Source: CAZKHG01 sp964552655
Lineage (GTDB): Bacteria; Bacteroidota; Bacteroidia; Bacteroidales; Tenuifilaceae
Assembly: GCA_964552655.1 (NCBI GenBank)
Contig: CAZKHG010000061.1
Coordinates: 1-18,825 of the forward strand
DNA length: 18,825 nucleotides
Direction: 5' to 3'
Below the pieces are notes generated by a model, which saw nothing but the letters and a program-made list of their open reading frames with translations, did no database searches and was not told the origin of the DNA. Position numbers and translations under genes: made by a program. This document shows positions 7,511-15,540 of the stretch, in pieces. How positions within the stretch are numbered: position 1 is the stretch's first letter; each line of letters begins with the position of its first letter.

Positions 7511-7530
7511 AATGAATGGTTTTATTCATT
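7511..7530. repeat. Hairpin AATGAAT/ATTCATT in the HNH/GT-C intergenic region
   Basis: A 7-bp perfect stem with loop GGTTTT, followed on the plus strand by ATTTTT. The stem is AT-only apart from one G-C pair, so it is weak as a terminator. AATGAATGG of its left side recurs at 7587-7595, and TCATTATTTT of its right side recurs at 7572-7581. Confidence 0.4.
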
Positions 7531-7541
7531 ATTTTTAAACC

Positions 7542-7562
7542 TTTATGGATTTAGTCCATAAA
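7542..7562. repeat. Hairpin TTTATGGA/TCCATAAA upstream of the GT-C gene
   Basis: Perfect 8-bp arms (7542-7549 and 7555-7562) with a 5-nt loop TTTAG, about 95 nt before the start at 7658. There is no U-tract on either strand, so an operator or a 5' leader hairpin is more likely than a terminator. Together with the hairpin at 7511-7530 it occupies the middle of the 268-nt divergent gap 7390-7657, in which I see no gene. Confidence 0.4.
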
Positions 7563-7657
7563 AATAGCTGGTCATTATTTTAAAGCAATGAATGGAAGAG
7601 CACTTATAAAACCCGAAACGAGTTTATTCTTAAGCAGTTTAATAAAATAATTCTCCT

Positions 7658-9250
7658 ATGAATTATATTAAAGATAATACCTGTAAGTACTTTCCATTCT
7701 CCCTTGGATTGTTATTGGGTCTGTGCTTTATCTCTTTTAATATCATAGGTTTTTCATTCACCCACCTTCCTGGTGATTATGGCGATGGACGGTTCAACAA
7801 CTATATCCTTGAACATGCCTATAAATTTTTTACCGGTCAAACCAGTTCATTTTGGGATGCTCCATTCATGTATCCCGAACCAAAAGTTATAAGCTATTCC
7901 GACAACCTATTGGGAACCGCACCTTTCTATTCATTTTTCAGACTGGTAGGGTTTGATCGCGAGACTGCTTTTCAACTTTGGTTTGTTGCCATGGCTGTTT
8001 TATCGTACACGTTTACCTATTTTTTCCTGATAGATCTTTTTAATAATAGGCATGCTGCAGTTCTTGGGGCCATGGTTTTTGCATTTTCAATGGCACTTCA
8101 GTCACAGATTACACATGCTCAAACTTTTCCTCGTTTTGCAATTCCACTCGTATTCTGGATGGGTATAAAGTTCCTTGATGAATTTAACCCGAAATTCTTC
8201 TTTCTTGTTCTCTTATTTGTTATTTATCAGATATATTGTGGTATTTACCTTGGGTTGATGATTATTATTCCAGTTGCAACAATGATTATTGTTGGCATGA
8301 TTATTAACAGAGAAAAAGTTTTATTAAAATTAAAAAATTTAAAATGGAACTTTGCCATCGTATTATCGCTTATTATTAACTTTTTGCTTTTACTCCCATT
8401 GCTTATCCCATATATCATCAGGGCAAATGAGGTAGGAATGAATCATTACAGGAATATTATTGCATCTGTACCAACCTTTCGGTCTTATTTTTTCAGTCAA
8501 CAAGGAAGTTTAATCTGGGATTTTTTAAGTAAAATCGGATCTAAATACCCCAACTGGTGGGACCATCAACTTTTTGCTGGTGGTTTTGCTACACTTAGCC
8601 TTCTGGCATTTTCAGTTATAGTTATAATTAAACAAGTAAACAAACGGGCTTTAAAAGGGATAGAATTAGATAAGAAGCTGATAATTCTGTTATTCACCGG
8701 AATCGTTACATTCACCCTATTTACTCGTGTCAGGGGTTTTTCATTTTATTGGCTGATCTTCAATCTGCCCGGTTTTGCTTCAATGCGGGCTGTTACAAGA
8801 ATTATCAATGTTGAACTGATTTTTTATGCAATTGCGGTTGCTTTTATTTCATATTTTTTGCTAAAAAAGATCAAATCCATTACCCCTGTTTTATTTTTTA
8901 TTTTGATAATAATTTTTATTGTAGATAACTATTATAAAGTAGGAGCAGCTTATCGGATTGAAAAACAGGATTCTCAAAACAGAATTAACCTTCTGGTTGA
9001 ACGGATGAAGGGCATTCCTCCAGGTTCAATTGTTTCTTACGAACCTGATAGTGTGGGCAACACCTATGTTGTATTGCAGCTGGATGCTATGTTGGCGGCT
9101 CAAACCCTTAACCTTAAATCAGTTAATGGTTATAGTGCAACCTCACCTCATGAGTACACCGGTTTTTGGTTTAAAATGGATTCAACCGCCCGTAAAACCT
9201 GGTTAAAAAAATTTAATATGGAGACTAATCAAATTTTTGTAATTCACTAA
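7658..9250 (+). CDS. Polytopic membrane protein, GT-C-like glycosyltransferase candidate
   Basis: This 530-residue protein has one N-terminal helix (about 12-34), then an extracytoplasmic loop PGDYGDGRFNNYILEH (38-53) rich in acidic residues, and FWDAPFMYPEP with SDNLLGTAP (65-89). Roughly ten more hydrophobic segments follow to about residue 430, and a soluble tail of about 100 residues ends at FVIH. An Asp-containing first loop after TM1, many helices and a soluble C-terminal part are the layout of GT-C glycosyltransferases and of YfhO/PMT-like proteins, which use polyprenyl-phosphate sugars as donors at the outer face of the membrane. I do not recognise the exact family. A soluble GT2 resembling a polyprenyl-phosphate-sugar synthase follows after 9 nt, which supports this reading. 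Acceptor is unknown. Confidence 0.65.
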   Translation: MNYIKDNTCKYFPFSLGLLLGLCFISFNIIGFSFTHLPGDYGDGRFNNYILEHAYKFFTGQTSSFWDAPFMYPEPKVISYSDNLLGTAPFYSFFRLVGFDRETAFQLWFVAMAVLSYTFTYFFLIDLFNNRHAAVLGAMVFAFSMALQSQITHAQTFPRFAIPLVFWMGIKFLDEFNPKFFFLVLLFVIYQIYCGIYLGLMIIIPVATMIIVGMIINREKVLLKLKNLKWNFAIVLSLIINFLLLLPLLIPYIIRANEVGMNHYRNIIASVPTFRSYFFSQQGSLIWDFLSKIGSKYPNWWDHQLFAGGFATLSLLAFSVIVIIKQVNKRALKGIELDKKLIILLFTGIVTFTLFTRVRGFSFYWLIFNLPGFASMRAVTRIINVELIFYAIAVAFISYFLLKKIKSITPVLFFILIIIFIVDNYYKVGAAYRIEKQDSQNRINLLVERMKGIPPGSIVSYEPDSVGNTYVVLQLDAMLAAQTLNLKSVNGYSATSPHEYTGFWFKMDSTARKTWLKKFNMETNQIFVIH

Positions 9251-9259
9251 GGGAAAACA

Positions 9260-9997
9260 ATGGGGGCCAAAAAATTATCAGTTATCATTCCGGCATTCAA
9301 CGAGGCTAAGACTATAAGGCAGATTCTTCAAAAAATTATGGATGTTGAATTGGTTGACTGCATCGAAAAAGAGATTATTGTTATCAATGATTATTCATCT
9401 GATAACACCAAGCAAATTGTTGAGGACTTTATGAATCAGCAAAATGGGGCTAACATCTATTTAATTAATCAGCCAAAGAACTTTGGCAAGGGAGAAGCAA
9501 TCCACAAAGGGATTGAATATTCAACTGGCGATTACATAATAATACAGGATGCCGATCTGGAATATAACCCTGCAGAATTCAATATCCTTATTCAGCCCAT
9601 TCACAGCAATATTGCTGATGTTGTTTATGGTTCAAGGTTTATGGGAGGTAAACCACACCGGATTCTTTTTTTCTGGCATTCTATAGGGAACAAATTCCTA
9701 ACTTTTTTATCGAATATATTCACCAACCTGAATCTTACCGATATGGAAACATGCTACAAGATTTTCCGGTCAGAAATAATCAAAAAAATCAAACTGAGAG
9801 AAAAACGTTTTGGATTCGAACCGGAGGTTACAGCTAAAATAGCCCGAATCCCCGGAATCAGGATTTACGAGGTGGGCATCTCTTATTACGGTAGAACCTA
9901 TAACGATGGTAAAAAAATAAAGGCAAGAGATGGGCTTAAAGCATTATGGTGCATTTTAAAATACAACCTGTTTGCTGGAATAATATATAAATATTGA
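9260..9997 (+). CDS. GT2 glycosyltransferase, dolichyl/polyprenyl-phosphate-sugar synthase type
   Basis: The 245-residue protein is a single GT2 domain of the DPM1-like type without C-terminal membrane helices. Visible motifs are SVIIPAFNE (7-15), INDYSSDNT (42-50), the DAD metal/nucleotide-sugar motif in IQDADLEYNP (95-104), YGSRFMGG (123-130), TDMETCYKIF (160-169) and FGFEPEVTAKIA (184-195). YYGRTYNDGKKI (209-220) is also typical of this subgroup. Such enzymes move a hexose, often mannose or glucose, from a nucleotide sugar to polyprenyl phosphate on the cytoplasmic face. The gene begins 9 nt after the GT-C-like membrane protein, with a weak purine-rich AGGGAAAA before its ATG, so the two are clearly one operon. 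The donor sugar cannot be told. It converges with cstA, leaving only 25 nt between stop codons. Confidence 0.88.
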   Translation: MGAKKLSVIIPAFNEAKTIRQILQKIMDVELVDCIEKEIIVINDYSSDNTKQIVEDFMNQQNGANIYLINQPKNFGKGEAIHKGIEYSTGDYIIIQDADLEYNPAEFNILIQPIHSNIADVVYGSRFMGGKPHRILFFWHSIGNKFLTFLSNIFTNLNLTDMETCYKIFRSEIIKKIKLREKRFGFEPEVTAKIARIPGIRIYEVGISYYGRTYNDGKKIKARDGLKALWCILKYNLFAGIIYKY

Positions 9998-10022
9998 TAC
10001 CCTGTCCAGATTTCAATATTAA

Positions 10023-11849
10023 TTACCTAATAACGATAGGATTATCTTTAGATATTTTCACAGCCCTGAACCAGCGCGGAATTGCATTAAGTAAAATCAA
10101 CACTACACATCCCATAATTAATATGGTTAAAACGAGATTAATTACACCTGGTACCATTTTAGCCGGTTCGGAGATTTGTGGCCAGTAAATATTTACCATA
10201 TTCATCCAGCCTGCTGAAAGAGTTGTTACCCCAACAAATGTCATTGGGACAATGGTTATCCAGGCATACTTTACCTTTCCACGATTGATGATATACGATG
10301 TACCCACAGCCAATGCAATTGTGGCAAGCAGCTGGTTGGCTGTACCGAACATCGGCCAGATGGTTGATACGCTGCCGGTGTATATAAAATAGCCCCAAGC
10401 AAAAACAATTATACCGCTGGCTATCAGATTTCCGGGCAACCAGTTTGTTCTTTGAAACGGTGGATAAATCTTTCCAAAGGCTTCCTGCAAAACAAATCTG
10501 CCGATACGGGTTCCGGCATCTATTGTGGTGAGAATAAACAGGGCTTCGAACATAATGGCAAAATGATACCAATAGGACATCAGGTGATCTAATCCCGGAA
10601 TTGAAGAAAAGATGTAGGCCATTCCAACACCTAACGATACAGCACCACCTGTTCGCCCGGCAATTTTTTCACCAACCTCAACCGATAGCTGTTGAATATT
10701 GCTTTCGGTAAACCCCATGGCATGAAGTTGAGGTAACAGGGCTTGAAATTTCTCAGCCGGAACATTAATCTGAAAGTAGTCAAGTGGTAAAAGGCTACAT
10801 GCAGCAATTAACGCCAAAATGCTCACAACCCCTTCGGTTAGCATTGAACCGGCAGCTATCATTTTAACATGTGATTCTTTCATGATCATTTTTGGAGTTG
10901 TACCAGAGCTAACCAGCGCATGAAATCCTGAAATTGCCCCGCAGGCAATGGTGATGAACAGGTAGGGGAAAAGAGTTCCCGGTATTATTGGACCACCACC
11001 ATGGGTAAAAGCCGTGAACCCGGGCATTTTTATTTCTGGGCCAACTATTACCACTCCAATTGCAAGTAATGCAATTACAGATACTTTCATTATTGAGCTT
11101 AAATAATCGCGAGGAGAAAGCAATACCCACACTGGTAAAACAGATGCTGCAAACCCGTATATTGCAATAAGTATTGTAAGTGTTTTATGATCAAAAGAAA
11201 ACCAGGTTGCAAATGGGGAATTGGGGATATACCTGCCAAAAATAACAGCCAGGGTAAGCAGAATCACACCAAAAGCCGTTGCTTCTGCAACTTTCCCTTT
11301 TCTAATTCTAAACATCCAGAATCCCATAATAATAGCAATAGGAATTGTAGAAGCGATGGTAAAAGTACCCCATGAGCTCTCTGAAAGAGCATTAACAACA
11401 ACTAATCCAAGTCCAGCTAACGCAACAATGATTATCAACAGAATAGCTAAAGATGCCGTAACTCCGCTTACCTTGTTTATTTCAACCCGTGCAATTTCAG
11501 CCAGGGATTTGCCATCGTGTTTAACTGAAGCTGCCAGAATTATAAAATCGTGAACTGCACCTGCCAGTATTGCTCCAAAAAGCATCCACAGAAATCCCGG
11601 AAAAAAGCCAAACTGAGCAGCAAGTACAGGACCAACCAATGGTCCGGCACCAGCAATGGCCGCAAAATGATGACCAAACAGCACCCACTTGCTCATTGGG
11701 TAGTAATTCTGCCCATCGTACAATCGCTCAGAGGGTGTTTGCTTTAAATCGTTGAGGGTGCAAACCTTGGCGGCAATAAAACTAAAGTACAACCGATAAG
11801 CAATCACAAAAACAGCAATTGCACCAATCACAAAAGGCGTGGCATTCAT
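10023..11849 (-). CDS. cstA: CstA family carbon-starvation protein, peptide/pyruvate transporter
   Basis: This 608-residue integral membrane protein has the CstA N-terminal signature: SERLYDGQNYYPMSKW (40-55) followed by FGHHFAAIAGAGPLVGP (58-74) and AGAVHDF. ISGFHALVSSGTTPK in the middle and ALFILTTIDAGTRIGRF in the second half mark the CstA core and the C-terminal five-helix domain. It is shorter than E. coli CstA (about 700), as is usual in the short CstA group. Family members take up pyruvate or peptides when carbon is scarce; which applies here is not visible. It sits alone between the GT2 of the opposite strand and the OppC-type permease gene, whose stop is 92 nt upstream. No Shine-Dalgarno sequence precedes the ATG. 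Confidence 0.93.
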   Translation of the reverse strand: MNATPFVIGAIAVFVIAYRLYFSFIAAKVCTLNDLKQTPSERLYDGQNYYPMSKWVLFGHHFAAIAGAGPLVGPVLAAQFGFFPGFLWMLFGAILAGAVHDFIILAASVKHDGKSLAEIARVEINKVSGVTASLAILLIIIVALAGLGLVVVNALSESSWGTFTIASTIPIAIIMGFWMFRIRKGKVAEATAFGVILLTLAVIFGRYIPNSPFATWFSFDHKTLTILIAIYGFAASVLPVWVLLSPRDYLSSIMKVSVIALLAIGVVIVGPEIKMPGFTAFTHGGGPIIPGTLFPYLFITIACGAISGFHALVSSGTTPKMIMKESHVKMIAAGSMLTEGVVSILALIAACSLLPLDYFQINVPAEKFQALLPQLHAMGFTESNIQQLSVEVGEKIAGRTGGAVSLGVGMAYIFSSIPGLDHLMSYWYHFAIMFEALFILTTIDAGTRIGRFVLQEAFGKIYPPFQRTNWLPGNLIASGIIVFAWGYFIYTGSVSTIWPMFGTANQLLATIALAVGTSYIINRGKVKYAWITIVPMTFVGVTTLSAGWMNMVNIYWPQISEPAKMVPGVINLVLTILIMGCVVLILLNAIPRWFRAVKISKDNPIVIR

Positions 11850-11906
11850 TAAAAAAAGAATTGTTTTATAAGTTTACCGCTAATTTAATCGAAAAAAATT
11901 ATTGGT

Positions 11907-11928
11907 AGAAATATGGAAAATTATTTCT
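11907..11928 (-). terminator. Possible weak terminator downstream of the OppC-type gene
   Basis: AGAAATA (11907-11913) and TATTTCT (11922-11928) pair as a 7-bp AT-rich stem with an 8-nt loop, 14 nt past the permease stop. In the minus direction it is followed by an interrupted T-run (11892-11898). The stem is weak; the site could also belong to the cstA promoter region. Confidence 0.3.
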
Positions 11929-11941
11929 GATAAAGGTGGAA

Positions 11942-13189
11942 TTAATTCTTTTCTATCGCCCTTGGATCTAAAGCATCCCTTAGTCCATTCCCTAAAAGGT
12001 TAAAAGCCAGAACCAGCAGCATGATTGCAATACCGGGTAGTATTGCCAGGTATGCTTTGTCCATAATGATATAGCCATAATGATCCTTGATCATTGTTCC
12101 CCACGAAGGAACCGGCGGCTGAACACCAATCCCCAAAAAGCTGAGACCAGATTCAATGAGGATTGCTGTTGCAAAATTACCAGCAGAAATGATGATTACC
12201 GGACTTAAAATGTTAGGCAGAATATGTTTAAAAATTGTTCTGCTGTTGCTATACCCCATTACCTTACATGCTTCTACAAACTCTTTTTCACGCAGGCTCA
12301 ATACCTGGCCCCGAACCACCCTTGCCACCTCAACCCACATGGTCAGACCAACGGCTATAAATATTTGCCAAAACCCTTTGCCTATTACCATTGTAAGGGC
12401 TATTACCATTAGTAAAGTTGGAACAGACCATACCACGTTCACAAACCACATGATAACATCGACAATTACTCCCCGATAGAAACCAGCAATTGCACCCAGA
12501 GCAATTCCAATTATCAGGGATATTGCGACCGCGATGAAACCAACCGAGATGGACACTCTCGCACCAATTATTAACCGGCTCAACATGTCTCGCCCAAACC
12601 GATCGGTTCCAAGAAGAAAATAGCGATTCTTGATGTGCTCCGATTGGAATTTGATTTGTAAGTCTTTTATCGTCGTAGAAATCTTTTGCCCGTTAATTGT
12701 AGTAAATGTAAGGTATTCGCCATTTTTTAAAATTTTTTCAGTGGTTGATATCGGGTAAACCACTCTTGCAAGATTAAGCTGGCTGATAATCTTTATTGAT
12801 CCGGGTATATCGTTAAACTCCTCAATTACCAGCTCATCACCTGAAAATTGCCAGCCATTAATAGGAATTTCTCTGTAAATTGATTCCTGCCCCACAAGCA
12901 TTCGGTGAATGAAATCTTTTCGTTCAATGTTATATGTCTTTGAAAGTAAAATCATGGTTACAGAAAATCCGGGTTTACGGGTAGCCAGCTCCAAGTGCTG
13001 TTGATTGGAAAATGGAGTGGAATCAGGGGCTATAAGATACCCCAGCAGGGATATGAATCCGCAGAAAACAATGAAAAAGAAAGAAGTAAGGGCAATCCAG
13101 TCGGATTTTAGTTTGCGCCTGGCAATACGCCACGGGGAACCATCCCTTGTGTTACCGTCTTTTCCTATGTAATTTTTCTTTGCTTCCAC
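11942..13189 (-). CDS. OppC/DppC-type ABC transporter permease with large extracytoplasmic insertion
   Basis: The 415-residue protein has TM1 at about 31-54 and the family signature LGTDRFGRDMLSRLIIGAR at 193-211. The permease core contains the EAA-type loop EACKVMGYSNSRTIFKHILPN (306-326) that contacts the ATPase, and ends with GNGLRDALDPRA. It should form the inner-membrane channel of a peptide or nickel-type importer. About 135 residues separate TM1 from the LGTD signature, against a few tens in E. coli DppC, so an extra extracytoplasmic domain is present (55-190). The start is GTG: a TAA lies in frame 9 nt upstream, and no ATG occurs before residue 79. Its 5' end overlaps the upstream GT2 gene by 25 nt. 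No partner permease, ATPase or binding protein is in the window. Confidence 0.88.
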   Translation of the reverse strand: MEAKKNYIGKDGNTRDGSPWRIARRKLKSDWIALTSFFFIVFCGFISLLGYLIAPDSTPFSNQQHLELATRKPGFSVTMILLSKTYNIERKDFIHRMLVGQESIYREIPINGWQFSGDELVIEEFNDIPGSIKIISQLNLARVVYPISTTEKILKNGEYLTFTTINGQKISTTIKDLQIKFQSEHIKNRYFLLGTDRFGRDMLSRLIIGARVSISVGFIAVAISLIIGIALGAIAGFYRGVIVDVIMWFVNVVWSVPTLLMVIALTMVIGKGFWQIFIAVGLTMWVEVARVVRGQVLSLREKEFVEACKVMGYSNSRTIFKHILPNILSPVIIISAGNFATAILIESGLSFLGIGVQPPVPSWGTMIKDHYGYIIMDKAYLAILPGIAIMLLVLAFNLLGNGLRDALDPRAIEKN

Positions 13190-14283
13190 CTGGATCTTTT
13201 AAATAGACCTGAGAAAAATGCAAATACCATATAAAATGGGTAAATCAACTGTAAAGGTATAAAAACCTTTAATAATCGGGTTTGTCCGAAGGACGAAAGG
13301 TAGTTGAAAAGTAAAATGTAATCTACAATAGACTTTATTATTATCAACCCGCTATAAATCAGGAAGAACAGGGGTTTGAACATTGAAAAAATAAAAACAG
13401 AAATCGTTAAAAGGTTGAATGTAAGTACGAGCAACCCGGCAAAAATGGTGTCAAAATCGGTGTATTTTAATGATTTTGATGCCCAGCGTTGTCGCTGCCT
13501 AAAAGCATCATATATGTTTTTAGCCGGGGAAGAAAAAACTAATGCTTTTGGGGTTTTCATAAATGCGATTTTCCCCCCTTTTTCTTTCTTGGCATGATGA
13601 AGTATAAACATATCGTCCCCCGACGAAACCGATGGTACTAAAGTGCTTTTATTTATTTTAAGGATATCATTCCGGATGGCAAGGTTTGCGCTGCTTGCAA
13701 TTACCGGGTGACTACAACCAGCGGAACCGGCGGCCACCGACATCAAGCTTGAGTATTCAAGAGCCTGAATATTGGATTGGAAAGTATTATTAGATTTAAT
13801 AAACACCGGGCCAATTATCAAAACATAACCCGCCCCAGCATATTCAGAAATTTTATTAAGCCAGCCTTTGGCTGGTGTGCAATCGGCATCGGTTATGGCA
13901 ATCAAGGGAAATTTAGCGGAATTTATACCTGTAATTATAGCCGATTTTTTGCCAAATTCAAATTCATGCAGTTGGTATAGGTTGATATTTAATCCCTGAA
14001 AATTCGTTTTTCTAATTAATGCAACGCTATCATCCGTTGAATGATCATCAACCAAAATCAATTCAAAATTATCCTTTGGGTAGTCCTGTGATGCAATACT
14101 TTGAATAAGTTGAGGCAGGTTTTCCCTTTCATTTCTGAATGCAACAACAATACTTATCGGAACCTTACCTGCATTGGCACCCGGAGCTGTTTCACCGGTG
14201 CGGCTAAATCCAATTATATAAAGGCAGATCATAATTATATAAGCCGATGCAAGAATGGAAGCTAATAGAATTAATAATATCAT
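13165..14283 (-). CDS. Membrane-bound GT2 family glycosyltransferase
   Basis: The 372-residue protein starts with one membrane helix (about 1-25), has a cytoplasmic GT2 domain (43-270), and ends with about three further helices (275-365) and a basic tail. All processive-type GT2 motifs are visible: SIVVAFRNERENLP (44-57), VDDHSTDDS (78-86), the metal-binding DAD in ITDADCTP (130-137), the catalytic-base region SSGDDM (220-225) and the QxxRW motif as QRQRW (263-267). It likely builds or extends a cell-surface polysaccharide or glycolipid, using a nucleotide sugar; donor and product are unknown. Its last 25 nt overlap the start of the OppC-type permease, which suggests translational coupling. 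A hairpin lies just before its start (14299-14316). Confidence 0.88.
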   Translation of the reverse strand: MILLILLASILASAYIIMICLYIIGFSRTGETAPGANAGKVPISIVVAFRNERENLPQLIQSIASQDYPKDNFELILVDDHSTDDSVALIRKTNFQGLNINLYQLHEFEFGKKSAIITGINSAKFPLIAITDADCTPAKGWLNKISEYAGAGYVLIIGPVFIKSNNTFQSNIQALEYSSLMSVAAGSAGCSHPVIASSANLAIRNDILKINKSTLVPSVSSGDDMFILHHAKKEKGGKIAFMKTPKALVFSSPAKNIYDAFRQRQRWASKSLKYTDFDTIFAGLLVLTFNLLTISVFIFSMFKPLFFLIYSGLIIIKSIVDYILLFNYLSSFGQTRLLKVFIPLQLIYPFYMVFAFFSGLFKRSRWKQRKIT

Positions 14284-14298
14284 TTTAAGAAATTTACG

Positions 14299-14316
14299 GG
14301 GATAATTATTTATCCC
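14299..14316. repeat. Hairpin GGGATAA/TTATCCC just upstream of the GT2 gene
   Basis: Perfect 7-bp arms with a 4-nt loop (TTAT), 16-33 nt before the GT2 start on the minus strand. It could be an operator or a leader hairpin that affects ribosome access. The rest of the 233-nt divergent gap 14284-14516 shows only a -7 box for the dehydrogenase gene. Confidence 0.4.
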
Positions 14317-14445
14317 AAGTTATTGTGAATAGATTCGGTATTGTACTTAACAAAACGATTTTATAACTAAATACTATTAACACAAAGTAAAAGAAAATGG
14401 ATATACAACATCATTTTCGGCTCAGAAGATATCATTTTATTTATT

Positions 14446-14453
14446 TACTTTTG
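14446..14453 (+). promoter_or_regulatory. Putative Bacteroidota -7 box for the threonine dehydrogenase gene
   Basis: TACTTTTG matches TAnnTTTG exactly and lies 64 nt before the start codon, which would give a leader of roughly 55-60 nt. No clear -33 TTTG is seen at the normal spacing. Confidence 0.4.
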
Positions 14454-14516
14454 CCATTGAAATAACAAATCAAAAGCAAACAGAGCAGAATTCATTAAAA
14501 ATATAACTATAACTTT

Positions 14517-15479
14517 ATGAAAAAGATATTAATTGTTGGTGCAGGTGGTCAGATTGGTTCAGAATTGGTACCGCACCTTCAGAAAATTTACGGCAATAAC
14601 AACGTTGTGGCAGCAGATATTAACTGCTGTACTTGTAAAAAACTTGTCGAAAACGGTCCGTTCGAAGAGTTTGATGCTTTAGATGCAAATAAGTACGCAG
14701 AAATTGTCAGGAAGTATAAAATTGACACCATTTTCAACCTCGTGGCTTTGCTATCTGCCACTGGCGAGAAGAACCCGCAGTTGGCGTGGAAAATCAACAT
14801 GGGGGCATTATTGAACTCATTGGAGATTGCCCGGGAAAATGGATGCGCCCTTTTCACCCCTAGCTCTATTGGGGCATTTGGACCAACCACCCCCCTTGAT
14901 AATACACCTCAGGATACAATTATGCGCCCCACTACTATCTATGGTGTTTGTAAGGTTACCGGCGAGATGCTTAGCGATTACTATTATGTAAAATATGGTG
15001 TTGATACCCGTAGCGTTCGGTTCCCCGGCATCATCTCCAATTTAACCTTACCCGGAGGAGGAACAACCGACTATGCTGTTGAAATTTACTATGCTGCTAT
15101 AAAAGAAAAGAAGTTTACATGCCCACTACCTCAAGGGACATTCCTGGATATGATGTACATGCCCGATGCCCTTGATGCTTGTGTTAACCTTATGGAGGCA
15201 GATCCTTACCGGCTTAAGCACCGTAATAGTTTTAATGTTACAGCAATGAGTTTTGAGCCATCTCAGATATATGCAGCAATTAAGAAGAGAATACCTGAGT
15301 TTACAATTGGCTATAACGTTGATCCGGTAAAAAAATCGATTGCAGACAGTTGGCCAAACTATATGGATGATTCCTGTGCCCGCGAGGAATGGGGCTGGAA
15401 CCCAAAATGGAACCTGGAAACCATGACTGACGATATGCTAAAGGTTATCGGGGAAAAGTATGCTAAAGGGCTGATATAA
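14517..15479 (+). CDS. L-threonine 3-dehydrogenase, SDR (epimerase-like) type
   Basis: This 320-residue extended short-chain dehydrogenase starts with the NAD-binding GAGGQIGSEL (8-17). It has the active-site serine region FTPSSIGAFGP (113-123) and the catalytic YxxxK as Y142-GVC-K146. The region AADINCC (32-38) fits an acidic residue binding the adenosine ribose of NAD. The C-terminal block DSWPNYMDDSCAREEWGW is characteristic of the UDP-galactose-4-epimerase-like L-threonine dehydrogenases known from Flavobacterium and Cupriavidus and from animals, unlike the zinc MDR enzyme of E. coli. The product, 2-amino-3-ketobutyrate, is normally cleaved by a CoA ligase (Kbl), which is not encoded here. 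The gene is monocistronic with a strong terminator 21 nt after its stop. An epimerase of unknown substrate remains a smaller possibility. Confidence 0.87.
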   Translation: MKKILIVGAGGQIGSELVPHLQKIYGNNNVVAADINCCTCKKLVENGPFEEFDALDANKYAEIVRKYKIDTIFNLVALLSATGEKNPQLAWKINMGALLNSLEIARENGCALFTPSSIGAFGPTTPLDNTPQDTIMRPTTIYGVCKVTGEMLSDYYYVKYGVDTRSVRFPGIISNLTLPGGGTTDYAVEIYYAAIKEKKFTCPLPQGTFLDMMYMPDALDACVNLMEADPYRLKHRNSFNVTAMSFEPSQIYAAIKKRIPEFTIGYNVDPVKKSIADSWPNYMDDSCAREEWGWNPKWNLETMTDDMLKVIGEKYAKGLI

Positions 15480-15499
15480 TTTTTTTGCAGCCATAAACA

Positions 15500-15528
15500 A
15501 AAACCCGAAAGAAATCCTTTCGGGTTTT
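15500..15528. terminator. Strong bidirectional intrinsic terminator between the dehydrogenase gene and gltX
   Basis: AAAACCCGAAAG (15500-15511) and CTTTCGGGTTTT (15517-15528) form a perfect 12-bp stem with a 5-nt loop (AAATC). The A/T flanks give a U-rich 3' side in both directions, so it can end the dehydrogenase transcript (+) and the gltX transcript (-), whose stop codons lie on either side. Confidence 0.9.
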
Positions 15529-15540
15529 ATAGTTTATAAA

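Noticed and set aside
6657..7657. The HNH gene as part of an insertion sequence, prophage or defence island
   Set aside because: I found no transposase, integrase, terminal inverted repeats or duplicated target flanking it, and the neighbouring genes are metabolic or envelope genes.
10159..10572. Minus-strand frame of 137 codons inside cstA
   Set aside because: It is a shifted frame of cstA with Cys/His-rich composition typical of shadow translation.
11187..11755. Plus-strand frames of 60 to 110 codons opposite the cstA 5' half
   Set aside because: They are antisense to an intact CstA sequence and resemble nothing known.
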